A stretch of DNA of 64,000 nt from Orbaceae bacterium BiB (GCA_036251205.1 CP133958.1:2861207-2925206), one strand, 5' to 3'. Positions 1 through 9,707 are shown, numbered from the stretch's first letter. The notes: a model not told the origin generated them from the letters alone. Numbers and translations are program-made.

Positions 1-472
1 AATGATCAAAAATCGTAATGTTGCAGAGACCTTGCACGACCCACGAAAAATGGCAATTGTTTGTACATTTATTGGTATCTTAGTTGTTTTATTTTTAAAT
101 ACGACGACATCCGCGATTCCTGAATCATTTAAAACGACAGCAACTGCGGTATTAGTACCCGCCGCTAATTTATTAGTAGCAACAGTGATGCCTGTCATTT
201 TCTGGTTAGCAGCTATTGATGCAGGGCGTCGTAGTGGCTTTTGGGGTACGCTATTTGGTGGTTTAGCACAGTTAATTATGGGCAATGCTGTACCAGGATT
301 AGTCTTAGGCATTTTAATCGGTAAAGGTGTTGATGATACTGGTTGGAATCGAGTGATGAAAATAATGTTACTGGCTGTGATTGTATTATTTGTTCTCAGT
401 GGCTATTTCCGTGGCTTTGATATGAAAGTGATCAACTCGTTTAGAGATGGTTTGGCCTATTGGTTTAAATAA
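1..472 (+). CDS. DUF4311 family membrane protein, C-terminal part (5' end off window)
   Basis: The frame is open to the left edge, so this is the C-terminal ~156 residues of a longer protein. The first visible Met is probably internal, because DUF4311 proteins are roughly 250 residues. Visible are several hydrophobic segments and a conserved stretch with FWLAAIDAGRRSGFW followed by a glycine-rich AVPGLVLGILIGKG. From memory of the family, DUF4311 is encoded next to DUF4310, DUF4312 and a small glycine-rich SFCGS protein in operons that also hold an amidohydrolase and a DgaE-like lyase, as here. The role is not established; an inner-membrane transporter subunit for the operon's substrate is my inference. 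It ends 24 bases before the DUF4310 gene. Confidence 0.8.
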   Translation, partial: MIKNRNVAETLHDPRKMAIVCTFIGILVVLFLNTTTSAIPESFKTTATAVLVPAANLLVATVMPVIFWLAAIDAGRRSGFWGTLFGGLAQLIMGNAVPGLVLGILIGKGVDDTGWNRVMKIMLLAVIVLFVLSGYFRGFDMKVINSFRDGLAYWFK

Positions 473-496
473 CAGTGGATAATTAGGATACAAATA

Positions 497-1150
497 ATGA
501 ATACAGAAACAACATTAAATAAAAGTTTTTGGTATGCGGATTGGTCATTTCCTATTTTATGCGGCATTTTATCCGCGGGAATTTTTGCTGGTACTCATAT
601 GTTTTATGTCTATGGCGTTGGTGCATTTAACGAAATTGCGTTTGTCGCCATGTTAAAGTCAGGTATGTCGACGGGGGATTATGGTGCTGTAGCCGCTTTT
701 GGTGCCAGTTTTCTATTTGCCCGCGTTATTGAAGGCTCGCTTGTTGGGATCTTAGATATTGGTGGGGCTTTACAAACGGGTATTGGTTTAGGTGTTCCGG
801 CGCTACTATTAGCGGGTGGTTATACCTTACCTGTTGAAAATTTTATTGCCGCAGTCATCACTGGATTTATATTGGGTGGTGCAGTTGGGTTAATTATTAT
901 TTTAATTCGTAAATTTACGATTAATAGTGGTGGCGGTTCAACCTTCGGTGCTGATGTTATGATGGGGGCAGGTAATGCTTCGGGACGATTTTTAGGTCCA
1001 ATGATTATCTTATCTGCGATGGCTGCATCTATTCCAATTGGGCTTGGTTCTTTATTGGGTGCATTGCTTTTTTATATTTGGAAAAAACCTATTACCGGTG
1101 GCGCGATTCTTGGTGCAATGGTATTCGGTGGAATTTTCCCAATTGCATAA
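497..1150 (+). CDS. DUF4310 family membrane protein
   Basis: A 217-residue polytopic membrane protein with about six hydrophobic segments and many glycines (for example GALQTGIGLGVPALLLAGG and GGGSTFGADVMMGAGNASGR). It matches my memory of DUF4310, the usual partner of DUF4311. The ATG at 497 follows a weak AGGATAC ribosome site. Function is unknown. Its position between DUF4311 and the catabolic enzymes, with a PTS-type regulator at the operon end, suggests a two-subunit membrane carrier. The 82-base gap before the next gene holds only an imperfect GU-containing hairpin near 1170-1195. Confidence 0.85.
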   Translation: MNTETTLNKSFWYADWSFPILCGILSAGIFAGTHMFYVYGVGAFNEIAFVAMLKSGMSTGDYGAVAAFGASFLFARVIEGSLVGILDIGGALQTGIGLGVPALLLAGGYTLPVENFIAAVITGFILGGAVGLIIILIRKFTINSGGGSTFGADVMMGAGNASGRFLGPMIILSAMAASIPIGLGSLLGALLFYIWKKPITGGAILGAMVFGGIFPIA

Positions 1151-1232
1151 GTTTATTTACTATTGTTTGATCGGTTAACCAAGGTGGTAGCCGACTTCAA
1201 ACGGTAATCTAGTAACCAACTGAGAAATAGTT

Positions 1233-2360
1233 ATGTATGAGTTAATTATAAAAAATGCCAGACTAATTGATGATAGCATTACTGATATCGCGATTTCGAA
1301 TGGTAAAATTGTAGATATGGGAACAATTCATGATTCCGCTAAACAATATCTTGATTTAAAAGGGATATTGTACGCTAGTGCTGGATGGATCGATTCACAT
1401 ACTCACTGTTTTGCTAGATCTCCTATTTATTTTGATGAACCTGATTTTATCGGAGTTAACTCTGGCGTAACCGCGGTTGTCGATGCAGGCAGTATTGGTG
1501 CTTTAGATGCTGATGAGTTCTATACTTTAGCACAGCAAGCTAAGACCCATGTTTATTCGTTTTTGAATATTTCAAAAATTGGTCTCATTAGACAAAATGA
1601 GTTATCTGATATGAATGATATTGACGAAACACTATTTCATGAGACGCTCAATAAATATCCTGATTTTATCGTTGGTATTAAAGTGCGTCTTAGTCGAAGT
1701 GTCGTTGGTGAAAATGGTATTAAACCATTAATAAAAGCAAAATCCATGCAAAAACAACATGGTTTACCCTTGATGATTCATATCGGTAATAATCCTCCTG
1801 ATCTCGATGAAATTGCTGATTTATTAGAAAAGGGTGATATTATTACTCACTGTTTTAATGGTAAACCGAATAAAATTTTAGATAAAGAGAATAACATCAA
1901 AGACTCAATCAAACGCGCTATTGAACGTGGTGTTATTTTAGATATTGGCCATGGTGGCGAGAGTTTTAGTTTTGCGGTGGCTGAAAGAGCAAAACATCTG
2001 GATGTTTATCCTAATACGATCAGCTCTGATATTTACTCAAAAAATCGCTTACAAGGACCCGTATATAGTTTAGCCAATGTAATGACTAAATTTATCTGTC
2101 TAGGCTACAGTAAGCAACGAATTATTGATAGTGTAACTAAAAATGCAGCACAAATTTTGCATCTTAAAAATAAGGGTGAATTGAAAGTTGGTTATGATGC
2201 AGACATCACTATTTTTGATTTAAAAAATGAAAAAATTGCTTTATCCGATGCGGAAGGGGTAATTCGCCAAAGCGAACAGCGGTTTGTACCATTGGCTTGT
2301 ATAACCGCCGGGCAATTAGTAATAACCGAAGAAGGACATAAAAATGGCTTCAATGACTAA
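1233..2360 (+). CDS. amidohydrolase/deacetylase family metallohydrolase (EF_0837/AHA_3915 type)
   Basis: A 375-residue amidohydrolase-superfamily enzyme. The metal-ligand set is visible: HTH at residues 56-58, a candidate carboxylated Lys150 (GIKVRLS), His183 (MIHIGNN), His206 (THCFNGK) and Asp266 (ISSDIY). The N- and C-terminal strands form the usual composite beta-sandwich (C-terminal GYDADITIFDL). The subfamily is typically encoded with DgaE-like lyases and DUF4310/4311. Inferred role: removing an acyl group from, or opening, an amino-sugar acid before ammonia elimination by the next enzyme. The 3' end overlaps the next gene by 17 bases, so translational coupling is likely. The substrate cannot be read from sequence. 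Confidence 0.85.
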   Translation: MYELIIKNARLIDDSITDIAISNGKIVDMGTIHDSAKQYLDLKGILYASAGWIDSHTHCFARSPIYFDEPDFIGVNSGVTAVVDAGSIGALDADEFYTLAQQAKTHVYSFLNISKIGLIRQNELSDMNDIDETLFHETLNKYPDFIVGIKVRLSRSVVGENGIKPLIKAKSMQKQHGLPLMIHIGNNPPDLDEIADLLEKGDIITHCFNGKPNKILDKENNIKDSIKRAIERGVILDIGHGGESFSFAVAERAKHLDVYPNTISSDIYSKNRLQGPVYSLANVMTKFICLGYSKQRIIDSVTKNAAQILHLKNKGELKVGYDADITIFDLKNEKIALSDAEGVIRQSEQRFVPLACITAGQLVITEEGHKNGFND

Positions 2361-3474
2361 TGATAATGTATATAGCAAATATAATTTAAAAAAAGTAATT
2401 AATGCGTCTGGTCGAATGACTATTTTAGGTGTATCAACTCCAAGAGCTGAAGTGGTTGACACGGTTGCTCATGGCTTAAATGAATATTTTGAGATCAAGG
2501 ATTTGGTTGATAAAACAGGGCAATATATTGCTAAATTACTTAATGCTGAAAATGCGGCGGTAGTCTCTTGTGCTTCAGCGGGGATTGTACAAGCTGTTGC
2601 TGCGTTTATTGTTAAAGATGATAAAGAATTACTTTATGATCTACATGCTAGTGATAAATATGTACCACGGGAAATTATTCTACCGAAAGGTCATAATGTG
2701 AATTTTGGCGCACCAGTCGGCACAATGGTAGCCCTTGGCGGTGGGATTGTAGTTGAAGCGGGTTATGCTAATGAGTGTAAACCTGAACACATTGAAGCTC
2801 TAATTAATACGGATACCGCCGCAATATTGTATGTTAAATCACATCACTGTGTACAAAAAAGTATCCTATCGGTAGGTCAAACGGCTGAAATTGCTAAAAA
2901 ACACGGAATTCCTTTAATCGTTGACGCGGCAGCAGAAGAAGATCTACAGGCTTATTACAATATGGGCGCTGATATCGTTATTTATAGTGGCGCTAAAGCA
3001 ATTGAAGGGCCAACGAGTGGTCTTGTTGTGGGACGCCATCAGGCTATTGAATGGGTAAAACAGCAATCTAATGGTATTGGCCGCCCAATGAAAGTTGGTA
3101 AAGAAGGCATATTAGGTCTAACCAAAGCGATTGAACTTTATATGAAAGATCCTATCAGTGAATTAGGTCAACAGATGGTGCAAAAAATGACGCCATTTAT
3201 TGATAATATTAATACATTAACTGGCGTTTCAGCCAAAGTTGTTTGGGATGGTGCTGGCCGAGATATTGCGCGAGCTGAAATCAGTTTTGATGAAAAGATA
3301 ATTGGTAAAACTGCGGTTGAAATGGTTAAGCTAATGAAACAAGGTGATACTGCAGTCTATTTTCGAGAGTATAAAGCGAATGAAGGTAAGGTTGATGCGG
3401 ATGTACGTTCAGTATCCGCTGAGCAACTTAATTTTATCTATCAGAAAATTAAAACAATTATTACACAACATTAA
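2344..3474 (+). CDS. DgaE-like PLP-dependent ammonia lyase (SelA-like fold)
   Basis: 376 residues related to selenocysteine synthase-like fold-type I PLP enzymes. The cofactor lysine is probably Lys218 in VIYSGAKAIEGPTSG, with Asp194 (VDAAAEED) placed to contact the pyridine nitrogen. In Salmonella, DgaE converts D-glucosaminate-6-phosphate to 2-keto-3-deoxygluconate-6-phosphate and ammonia; that reaction is assigned here by family similarity. The ATG at 2344 follows GAAGGA at good spacing inside the 3' end of the amidohydrolase gene. The downstream aldolase would cleave the product. The exact amino acid or amino-sugar-acid substrate is uncertain. Confidence 0.85.
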   Translation: MASMTNDNVYSKYNLKKVINASGRMTILGVSTPRAEVVDTVAHGLNEYFEIKDLVDKTGQYIAKLLNAENAAVVSCASAGIVQAVAAFIVKDDKELLYDLHASDKYVPREIILPKGHNVNFGAPVGTMVALGGGIVVEAGYANECKPEHIEALINTDTAAILYVKSHHCVQKSILSVGQTAEIAKKHGIPLIVDAAAEEDLQAYYNMGADIVIYSGAKAIEGPTSGLVVGRHQAIEWVKQQSNGIGRPMKVGKEGILGLTKAIELYMKDPISELGQQMVQKMTPFIDNINTLTGVSAKVVWDGAGRDIARAEISFDEKIIGKTAVEMVKLMKQGDTAVYFREYKANEGKVDADVRSVSAEQLNFIYQKIKTIITQH

Positions 3475-3480
3475 TTAAAA

Positions 3481-3503
3481 ATACGTGTCTACAAGACGCG
3501 TAT
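3481..3503. other. intercistronic hairpin before aldolase gene
   Basis: A 9-bp stem (ATACGTGTC / GACGCGTAT, one G-T pair in RNA) with a 5-base TACAA loop lies between the lyase stop codon and the ribosome site at 3508-3513. There is no U tract, so it is not a standard terminator. It may be an RNA-processing or stability element that tunes expression within the operon. Confidence 0.4.
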
Positions 3504-3520
3504 ATTCAAGGAGTAAACTA

Positions 3521-4267
3521 ATGTCGAATAAATGTATCCCTAATTACTTACAAAATCGAGTCTGTTTAAATGTGTTAGCTAACTCGATTGATAACGCAAA
3601 AGAAATCTATGATGCCGCACAAACACATGTTGTGGTCGGCGTGTTATCAAAAAATTATGTTGATAACTCATCAGCTATTGCTGATATGAAAAAATATGCG
3701 CAGGCGATTGATAATGCGATTTCAGTTGGACTCGGTGCTGGAGATCCGAACCAATCTAAAATGGTTTCGGAAATTTCAGCAGTATTACAACCCCAGCATG
3801 TTAATCAGGTATTTACAGGCGTAGCGGCAAGTCGTGCTTTGCTTGGGCAAAATGATACTGTGATTAATGGACTTATTTCACCAACTGGTAAGGTCGGGCT
3901 TGTTAAGATTTCAACCGGTCCTTTAAGTTCTAAAGCTCCAGATGGTGTTGTACCTGTCGAAACGGCTATTGAATTATTAAAAGATATGGGGGGAAGTTCA
4001 GTAAAATATTTCCCAATGGGGGGATTAAAGCATAAAGATGAATTTGCGTATGTAGCAAAATGTTGTGCTGAACTCGATTTTTATCTAGAGCCAACTGGGG
4101 GAATTGATCTCAATAATTATGGGGAGATTTTACAAATAGCATTAGATGCTGGAGTTAAAAAAATTATTCCACATATTTATAGTTCGATCATCGATCCAGT
4201 ATCAGGTAAAACGAGACCTGATGATGTTAAAACACTATTAACGATAACCCAAAAATTACTGAAATAA
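3521..4267 (+). CDS. KDGP aldolase family protein (DgaF-like)
   Basis: 248 residues from the chosen ATG at 3521. A GTG at 3485 would add 12 residues, but those fall on a hairpin, whereas 3521 has a clear AAGGAG at 3508-3513 seven bases upstream. The sequence resembles the DgaF group of 2-keto-3-deoxy-6-phosphogluconate-type aldolases (TIM barrel; SVGLGAGDPNQ, GLVKISTGPL, KYFPMGGLKH, LEPTGGIDLNN). Expected reaction: cleavage of the 2-keto-3-deoxy sugar-acid phosphate to pyruvate and glyceraldehyde-3-phosphate in the cytoplasm. It sits directly after the ammonia lyase, as in the dga operon, and 12 bases before the regulator gene. Confidence 0.85.
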   Translation: MSNKCIPNYLQNRVCLNVLANSIDNAKEIYDAAQTHVVVGVLSKNYVDNSSAIADMKKYAQAIDNAISVGLGAGDPNQSKMVSEISAVLQPQHVNQVFTGVAASRALLGQNDTVINGLISPTGKVGLVKISTGPLSSKAPDGVVPVETAIELLKDMGGSSVKYFPMGGLKHKDEFAYVAKCCAELDFYLEPTGGIDLNNYGEILQIALDAGVKKIIPHIYSSIIDPVSGKTRPDDVKTLLTITQKLLK

Positions 4268-4279
4268 ATTGAGCTACTG

Positions 4280-6214
4280 ATGGCATTATTTCCTTATCAG
4301 CGTCTTGCATATTTATATGATGCAATAAAAAATGAAACGTTACCTCAGCAAGAGTTAGCGAAACGTTTTGACGTGTCGGCAAGAACCATTCGGACTGATG
4401 TCATCGCACTTAATGATATATTGCAGAAATTTGGTGCTCAAATTGATTATAAGAAAAATATCGGTTATCAACTGATTATTACCGATGAAAAGCAGTACTC
4501 TTCTCTTCCTGTTCAAGGTAAACAACTCAAATCGTTACCGCGAAGTAGCCGGGAAAGAGTACTGGATCTACTTATTCACTTTTTAACCGAAACTAAATCA
4601 GTCAAAATTGATGATATTGCAGACAAATGGTTTATTAGTCGTAGCACAATTCAAAGTGATCTGATTGAAGTTAAAGATTATTTAGATAAATACGGTCTCT
4701 CTTTAGACAAAAAACCTTATCAAGGTATGCGATTAGTCGGCGAAGAGCTGGCAATCCGTTCTTGTTTAAGTGATATCTTGTGGCAATTTTATACGACTGA
4801 AGACAATCATAATATGGTTCGTTTGCAACAGATGATTATCAATAATGTTGATCTTAATTATTTGGAGCAGATATTACAAATTCAGTTCGAACATTTTAAT
4901 TTAACCTTAACAGCCGAAGGGCAAGGATATCTACTTTATAGTTGTGCGGTTTCTATTGCACGTATTACACGTGGGCAAGAGCTTATTGATTATCAAACAG
5001 ATTGTTTAGATAGTAATATTATCGCTGCGGCGACTAAAATAGCGAAAGGATTCACCTATTTTATTGGCTCATCACTATCTGATGCTGAATTTAATTATTT
5101 ATGTGCTCAAATTGCATTTAGAGCGAGAGGCGATATTTCATCAATTTCTAATGCAATACAAGAAAATAGTAATGGTTTAATTGAACATATTTTGAGTTAT
5201 ATTAATCGTTATTATAACTATGATATGCGATATGATGAACGACTTAAAAATGATCTGTTTTTACATATATCTTCAATGTTATCGCGTATTCGACACCAAA
5301 TTCATACAACGAATCCACTACTTAGCGAAATTAAACAGTATTATCCATTTGCCTATGATATCTCATTGTCAGCAGTGAATAATACGGAACAATACACCGC
5401 ATTTAAATTAACGGAAGATGACATCAGCTATTTAGCTGTCCATATTGGCGTCGCACTTGAGCGTAATTTTAGTGCAGAGTATGAGCGCCACCCACATATT
5501 TTATTGGTTAGTGAATTAGGTAATTCCACTTTACGGATGATTGAGTTTCAGATTAAACGAGATTTTCCACAAGTTAAAATATCAAAAACTATCTCTTCTC
5601 GAGAGTATGAGCAGCTCGCGACGATCGATGAAGATTTTATTGTCACCACCACACGATTAAGTGAGAAAGATAAACCGATTGTCAAAATTGCACCTTTCCC
5701 AACCCAGTATCAATTGGAACAGTTAGGCCGATTAGCGATGATCGATCGTACTATGCCATATATTTTAGAGCGCTTTTTTGATGAACGCTTTTTTATGGTT
5801 ATTGATAAACCCTTAAGTAAACAAGAGCTGTTTAAACTCGCTAGTGATAAGCTTGCAGCACAGGGGTATGTTGATGGTGACTTTTATAATTCATTGATAG
5901 AAAGAGAGGAGATCGTCTCTACATTATTAGGTGAGAATATAGCCATTCCTCATACGGTGGGATTGTTAGCTAAAAAAACAATGGTCGTGACGATTTTAGC
6001 GCCACAAGGGGTGGTTTGGGATAAAAATAAAAATGAAGTGGCTAACGTTATTTTTTTATTGGCGATTAGTAAAGATGAATATGAAGATGCGATGAGTATT
6101 TACAACCTATTTGTCAATTTCGTTAAAGAAAAATCAACCAAACGGCTACTCAATAGTCGATCTTTCGGTGAATTTCAGGCAATCGTTAAAGATAGTTTTG
6201 GTCGTATAGCCTAA
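4280..6214 (+). CDS. BglG/MtlR-type PRD regulator with PTS EIIB- and EIIA-like domains
   Basis: 644 residues. The N-terminus has two winged-helix segments (residues ~5-60, LAKRFDVSARTIRTDVIALND, and ~85-150, IADKWFISRSTIQSDLIEVKDY), followed by two PRD regions (~180-390, with conserved His such as LAVHIGVALERN). Next comes an EIIB-like segment (HILLVSELGNSTLRMIEFQI) and a C-terminal EIIA-like domain with IPHTVG. The helix-turn-helix start marks it as a DNA-binding activator type rather than an RNA-binding BglG antiterminator. Such proteins are controlled by PTS phosphorylation of PRD and EII histidines. Being the last gene of the operon, it likely controls the promoter upstream of the window. 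The ribosome site is weak, suggesting coupling or low expression. Confidence 0.85.
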   Translation: MALFPYQRLAYLYDAIKNETLPQQELAKRFDVSARTIRTDVIALNDILQKFGAQIDYKKNIGYQLIITDEKQYSSLPVQGKQLKSLPRSSRERVLDLLIHFLTETKSVKIDDIADKWFISRSTIQSDLIEVKDYLDKYGLSLDKKPYQGMRLVGEELAIRSCLSDILWQFYTTEDNHNMVRLQQMIINNVDLNYLEQILQIQFEHFNLTLTAEGQGYLLYSCAVSIARITRGQELIDYQTDCLDSNIIAAATKIAKGFTYFIGSSLSDAEFNYLCAQIAFRARGDISSISNAIQENSNGLIEHILSYINRYYNYDMRYDERLKNDLFLHISSMLSRIRHQIHTTNPLLSEIKQYYPFAYDISLSAVNNTEQYTAFKLTEDDISYLAVHIGVALERNFSAEYERHPHILLVSELGNSTLRMIEFQIKRDFPQVKISKTISSREYEQLATIDEDFIVTTTRLSEKDKPIVKIAPFPTQYQLEQLGRLAMIDRTMPYILERFFDERFFMVIDKPLSKQELFKLASDKLAAQGYVDGDFYNSLIEREEIVSTLLGENIAIPHTVGLLAKKTMVVTILAPQGVVWDKNKNEVANVIFLLAISKDEYEDAMSIYNLFVNFVKEKSTKRLLNSRSFGEFQAIVKDSFGRIA

Positions 6215-6215
6215 T

Positions 6216-6247
6216 AGATTATAACAGTACTATTTTCGTTATAATCT
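6216..6247 (+). terminator. probable terminator of the sugar-acid operon
   Basis: A 10-bp perfect stem, AGATTATAAC / GTTATAATCT, with a 12-base loop lies directly after the regulator stop codon. The U tract after it is poor (TGCTGTTAT), so efficiency is uncertain. The next gene is on the opposite strand. Confidence 0.45.
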
Positions 6248-6274
6248 TGCTGTTATATGTGATTATAGTGAAAA

Positions 6275-6760
6275 TCATACCGATATTTCTACAAACTCTG
6301 CCTTAAGTACCGCTGTTAATGTGTGTGGCGAGATTTCAATTTCTAGTCCACGTCGACCACCAGAGACAAACATGGTTGCAAATTGCTTAGCACTATCGTC
6401 AATCAATGTGGGTAGCTGTTTTTTCTGTCCAATAGGGCTAATTCCACCGACTAGATATCCTGTGACTTTTTGCGCTAAATGGGGATCGGCTAAAGCAATT
6501 TTTTTACAATGTAGCGCTTTAGCGGCTTTTTTTAAATCTAAATGACGCTCTACAGGAACGACACACACGGCTAGCTCTTTAATATTATCATTAAGGGTGA
6601 CAACCAGTGTTTTAAAAACTTGTTCAGCGACCACGTGTAAATTGGGATCTAGTTTTTCGACGGCTTCTTTACCAAATTGAGTTTCATTGGAATCATGTTC
6701 ATATTGATGAACATGAAACGTAAGCTTCAATTTCTTTAATAAATCAATGGCGGGAGTCAT
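6275..6760 (-). CDS. ybaK: Cys-tRNA(Pro)/Cys-tRNA(Cys) deacylase YbaK
   Basis: 161 residues, close to E. coli YbaK (159). It belongs to the YbaK/ProX editing family, which hydrolyses Cys-tRNA(Pro) made in error by prolyl-tRNA synthetase. Typical segments are visible: FKTLVVTLND, VVPVERHLDLKKAAKALHCKKIALADP, the glycine-rich VGGISPIGQKKQLPTLID and FVSGGRRGLEIEISP. Its start overlaps the 3' end of the upstream yciC-like gene by 17 bases, so the two are probably co-transcribed and translationally coupled. Confidence 0.93.
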   Translation of the reverse strand: MTPAIDLLKKLKLTFHVHQYEHDSNETQFGKEAVEKLDPNLHVVAEQVFKTLVVTLNDNIKELAVCVVPVERHLDLKKAAKALHCKKIALADPHLAQKVTGYLVGGISPIGQKKQLPTLIDDSAKQFATMFVSGGRRGLEIEISPHTLTAVLKAEFVEISV

Positions 6761-7574
6761 AAGGTAATTCCTTATTTGATAAAGAAAATAGTCGATAAAG
6801 GTAACAAATAGTAATAAAGATCAATAATGATTTAATGACATTAATGACAATACTAATAATAAAATTATCTGCCATTAACATATCAACAATATTTTTTAAA
6901 AGAAAGGTCGTAAAAAACCAAATTGCAATTATTGGTACAATAAGACGAATCTCACGTTTTAAAAAACGGAATGTTATTTTGAGCTTCTGTATAAAGTTTA
7001 TTTGTAATGTCGGCTCAATAATCACAGATAAAAAGATAACATACATCGATAAATAAAATATGATGGCCAATATAGCAAGTGGGGCAGCAAGAGGCATTAA
7101 AATACTGGCAAAAATTGATAAAATAATAAAGCCTGGAATAATCAATAGCATAAACAGAGCGATCTGTGGGGCAAATTGGATAGCTCGTTGTAAGACATTA
7201 TTAAGCGAAAACTGTTGGTGTGAGATGACATAAATAAGCGATAATATCCCACTCATTAAAATGATATTATTAATAAAAAATATCATACTGGCTTGCATCA
7301 AATAGTTCATTGCTGCTGAAACAAGCTGCTGTTGTTGCTGCTCACTCAGCGCAAGTAGTGTTTTAGATAATCCATCAGCCGTTAATCCACCATAAGTCTC
7401 GATAGTTTGTTGCAGTAACGACTGGATTTGACTAATCGATTCAATATTTGGATAAAGAATGGCAGAGATGATTTGATTGACGATCGATAAAACCAAAACC
7501 ATAATAAAGATAATCGCAATATTATTACTCATAAAATTGCGGGCGTCAGATAATATCGAAGAGAACGACAACAA
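6744..7574 (-). CDS. yciC: YciC/UPF0259 family inner-membrane protein, TTG start
   Basis: 276 residues with about six transmembrane segments; overall pattern and C-terminus (ITICYLYRLFSL) resemble E. coli YciC (247 residues), whose function is unknown. The start is a TTG at 7574 (followed by a second TTG). I chose it because a perfect AAGGAG on this strand lies at 7581-7586, six bases upstream, and no ATG occurs until residue 15. A glutamine run (SEQQQQQLV) sits in the first periplasmic or cytoplasmic loop. It follows glyS on the same strand across a short hairpin and overlaps ybaK. Confidence 0.75.
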   Translation of the reverse strand: MLSFSSILSDARNFMSNNIAIIFIMVLVLSIVNQIISAILYPNIESISQIQSLLQQTIETYGGLTADGLSKTLLALSEQQQQQLVSAAMNYLMQASMIFFINNIILMSGILSLIYVISHQQFSLNNVLQRAIQFAPQIALFMLLIIPGFIILSIFASILMPLAAPLAILAIIFYLSMYVIFLSVIIEPTLQINFIQKLKITFRFLKREIRLIVPIIAIWFFTTFLLKNIVDMLMADNFIISIVINVIKSLLIFITICYLYRLFSLSNKELPYDSRH

Positions 7575-7601
7575 AATAAACTCCTTACGTTAGATAAATT
7601 A

Positions 7602-7621
7602 GGTACCCACTTAAGGGTACC
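7602..7621 (-). terminator. GGTACCC hairpin between glyS and yciC
   Basis: A perfect 7-bp GC-rich stem (GGTACCC / GGGTACC) with a 6-base loop starts 8 bases past the glyS stop codon. It has no proper U tract, so it may be a weak terminator or attenuate read-through into yciC. Confidence 0.4.
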
Positions 7622-7628
7622 CAATAGA

Positions 7629-9695
7629 TTATTGTAATAATGAAATATCAGCGACTTGTAAAAATAAACTTTGTAATTTATTTAATAAAGCGAGTCGGTT
7701 TAATCTTAGCTCTTCATCATCAGCCATAACCATGACTGAAGTAAAGAAGGCATCAACAGGCTCTTTCAATGTAGCGAGTTCTGCTAATGCTTCTTGATAA
7801 CGGCCTTGCTTAAAGTATGGTTCAAGTTTATCGGTTAAAATGGCAATTTGTTTAGCAAGTGTACCTTCAGGGCCCTCTTCTAATAGTGCCGCATTAACTT
7901 TTTCAGGAATTGCCACGCCAGCTTTCGATAAAATATTAGCCACACGTTTATTCGCTTCAGCTAGTGAAGATGCTGCAGGTAGCGTTCTAAAATGCGTTAC
8001 TGCTTTAACTCTGGCATCAAAATCAGCCGGTTTTGTTGGATTACGTGCTAATACTGATTGAATGGTATCAATCGCAAAGCCTTGTTCTTGATACCATGCG
8101 CGGAAACGACCTTGCATAAAACTTACAATATCATCAATCACCGCTTTATTAGTCAGTTTGTCACCATAAAGTGACGTTGCATATTGGGCAAGTTCAACCA
8201 AATCAAGTGGGAGTGATTTCTCAACAATAATACGTAATACCCCAATTGCAGCACGACGTAATGCAAATGGGTCTTTATCGCCTTTTGGATTTTGTCCAAT
8301 ACCAAAAATACCGGCTAAAGTATCGAGTTTTTCTGCAATAGAAACAGCGCTAGCGGTTAGGTTACCGGGTAACTCATCACCAGCAAAACGTGGTTTGTAC
8401 TGCTGCTCAATAGCCATGGCTACGTCGATATGTTCACCATCTTTAATAGCAAGGTAACGACCCATAATCCCTTGTGTTTCAGGGAATTCAAATACAGTAT
8501 TCGTCACTAAATCACACTTCGCTAATCGGCCAGCTCGTTTGGCATGCTGAGCATTAGCGCCGATTTGCTCTGCAATATAGCCTGATAGCGCTTCTAAACG
8601 TAATGCTTTCTCTTTCACGGTACCGAGTTGTTGTTGGAACAATACGGTTTCTAAGCGAGCTAGTCGAGCTTCTAAAGGCTGTTTTAAATCAGTTTTATAG
8701 AAAAATTCAGCATCTGCAAGACGAGGACGTACTACTTTTTCATTACCAGAAATAACAACCTGTGGATCTTTTGATTCAATGTTGGCAACAAAGATAAAAT
8801 TCGGTAGTAACTTACCTTGTTTATCATAAACTGGGAAATATTTTTGATCGCCTTTCATGGTATAGACTAAAGCTTCAGCAGGGACATCTAAAAATTTTTC
8901 TTCAAATTTTGCGGTTAAAACTACCGGCCATTCAACTAATGACGCGACTTCTTCCAGTAGACTGTCAGTTAAATCAGCTTTACCTGCTAGCTTTTCAGCC
9001 GCAAGCTCAGCTTGCTGCTTGATCATCGTTTTACGTCTGTTGTGATCGGCAATAACTTTACCACGTTGTTCTAAAATTTCTGGATATTGATCGGCATTAT
9101 CAATGGTAAACTCTTGTTCACCCATAAAGCGGTGACCACGAATAATACGATCTGATTCAATATCTAAAATAGAACCAGGAACTAAATCTGTACCATAAAG
9201 CATTGTGACTGTATGGCTAGGGCGAATAAACTCAACTTTTTTAGCTGCCCAGCGCATTGGTTTTGGAATTGGTAATTTAGCAAGTGCTGTTTTAACCATA
9301 TCACATAATAGATTTACGACAGGTTGACCTTGTTGATTAAGCGTATAGGAAAGCCATTCACCTTTATCGGTCTGTACGCGTTCGGCTTGCTCTACCGTAA
9401 TACCACAACCACGAGCCCAGCCTTCGGCAGCTTTAGTTGGTTTACCTGTTGCATCAAATGCAGCGCTAACTGCAGGCCCGCGTTTTACAATTTGCGTATC
9501 AGGTTGTGTATCGCTAAGGTTTAATACTTTTAATGCTAAGCGACGCGGTGATGCATACCATAGGACTTCGCCGTGCTCTAAATTTGCATTATCTAATTGT
9601 TCAATAAAATTAGCAGCAAAACTTTCTGCAAATATTCGGAGAGATTTTGGTGGTAGCTCTTCAGTACCTAATTCCACTAAAAATGTTTTTTGCAT
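7629..9695 (-). CDS. glyS: glycyl-tRNA synthetase beta subunit
   Basis: 688 residues, the normal size of bacterial GlyS (E. coli 689). It begins with the family signature [15 protein letters not shown], then [34 protein letters not shown], and the HD-like central region ([30 protein letters not shown]). The C-terminal part carries the DALR-like anticodon-binding domain. It pairs with GlyQ as an alpha2beta2 enzyme that charges tRNA(Gly). glyQ lies 12 bases upstream on the same strand, the usual glyQS operon. Confidence 0.98.
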   Translation of the reverse strand: MQKTFLVELGTEELPPKSLRIFAESFAANFIEQLDNANLEHGEVLWYASPRRLALKVLNLSDTQPDTQIVKRGPAVSAAFDATGKPTKAAEGWARGCGITVEQAERVQTDKGEWLSYTLNQQGQPVVNLLCDMVKTALAKLPIPKPMRWAAKKVEFIRPSHTVTMLYGTDLVPGSILDIESDRIIRGHRFMGEQEFTIDNADQYPEILEQRGKVIADHNRRKTMIKQQAELAAEKLAGKADLTDSLLEEVASLVEWPVVLTAKFEEKFLDVPAEALVYTMKGDQKYFPVYDKQGKLLPNFIFVANIESKDPQVVISGNEKVVRPRLADAEFFYKTDLKQPLEARLARLETVLFQQQLGTVKEKALRLEALSGYIAEQIGANAQHAKRAGRLAKCDLVTNTVFEFPETQGIMGRYLAIKDGEHIDVAMAIEQQYKPRFAGDELPGNLTASAVSIAEKLDTLAGIFGIGQNPKGDKDPFALRRAAIGVLRIIVEKSLPLDLVELAQYATSLYGDKLTNKAVIDDIVSFMQGRFRAWYQEQGFAIDTIQSVLARNPTKPADFDARVKAVTHFRTLPAASSLAEANKRVANILSKAGVAIPEKVNAALLEEGPEGTLAKQIAILTDKLEPYFKQGRYQEALAELATLKEPVDAFFTSVMVMADDEELRLNRLALLNKLQSLFLQVADISLLQ

Positions 9696-9707
9696 GATGT
9701 TGTCTCC

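Noticed and set aside
3485..3520. GTG start of the aldolase
   Set aside because: It would translate through a hairpin and lacks a ribosome site; the ATG at 3521 has AAGGAG seven bases upstream.
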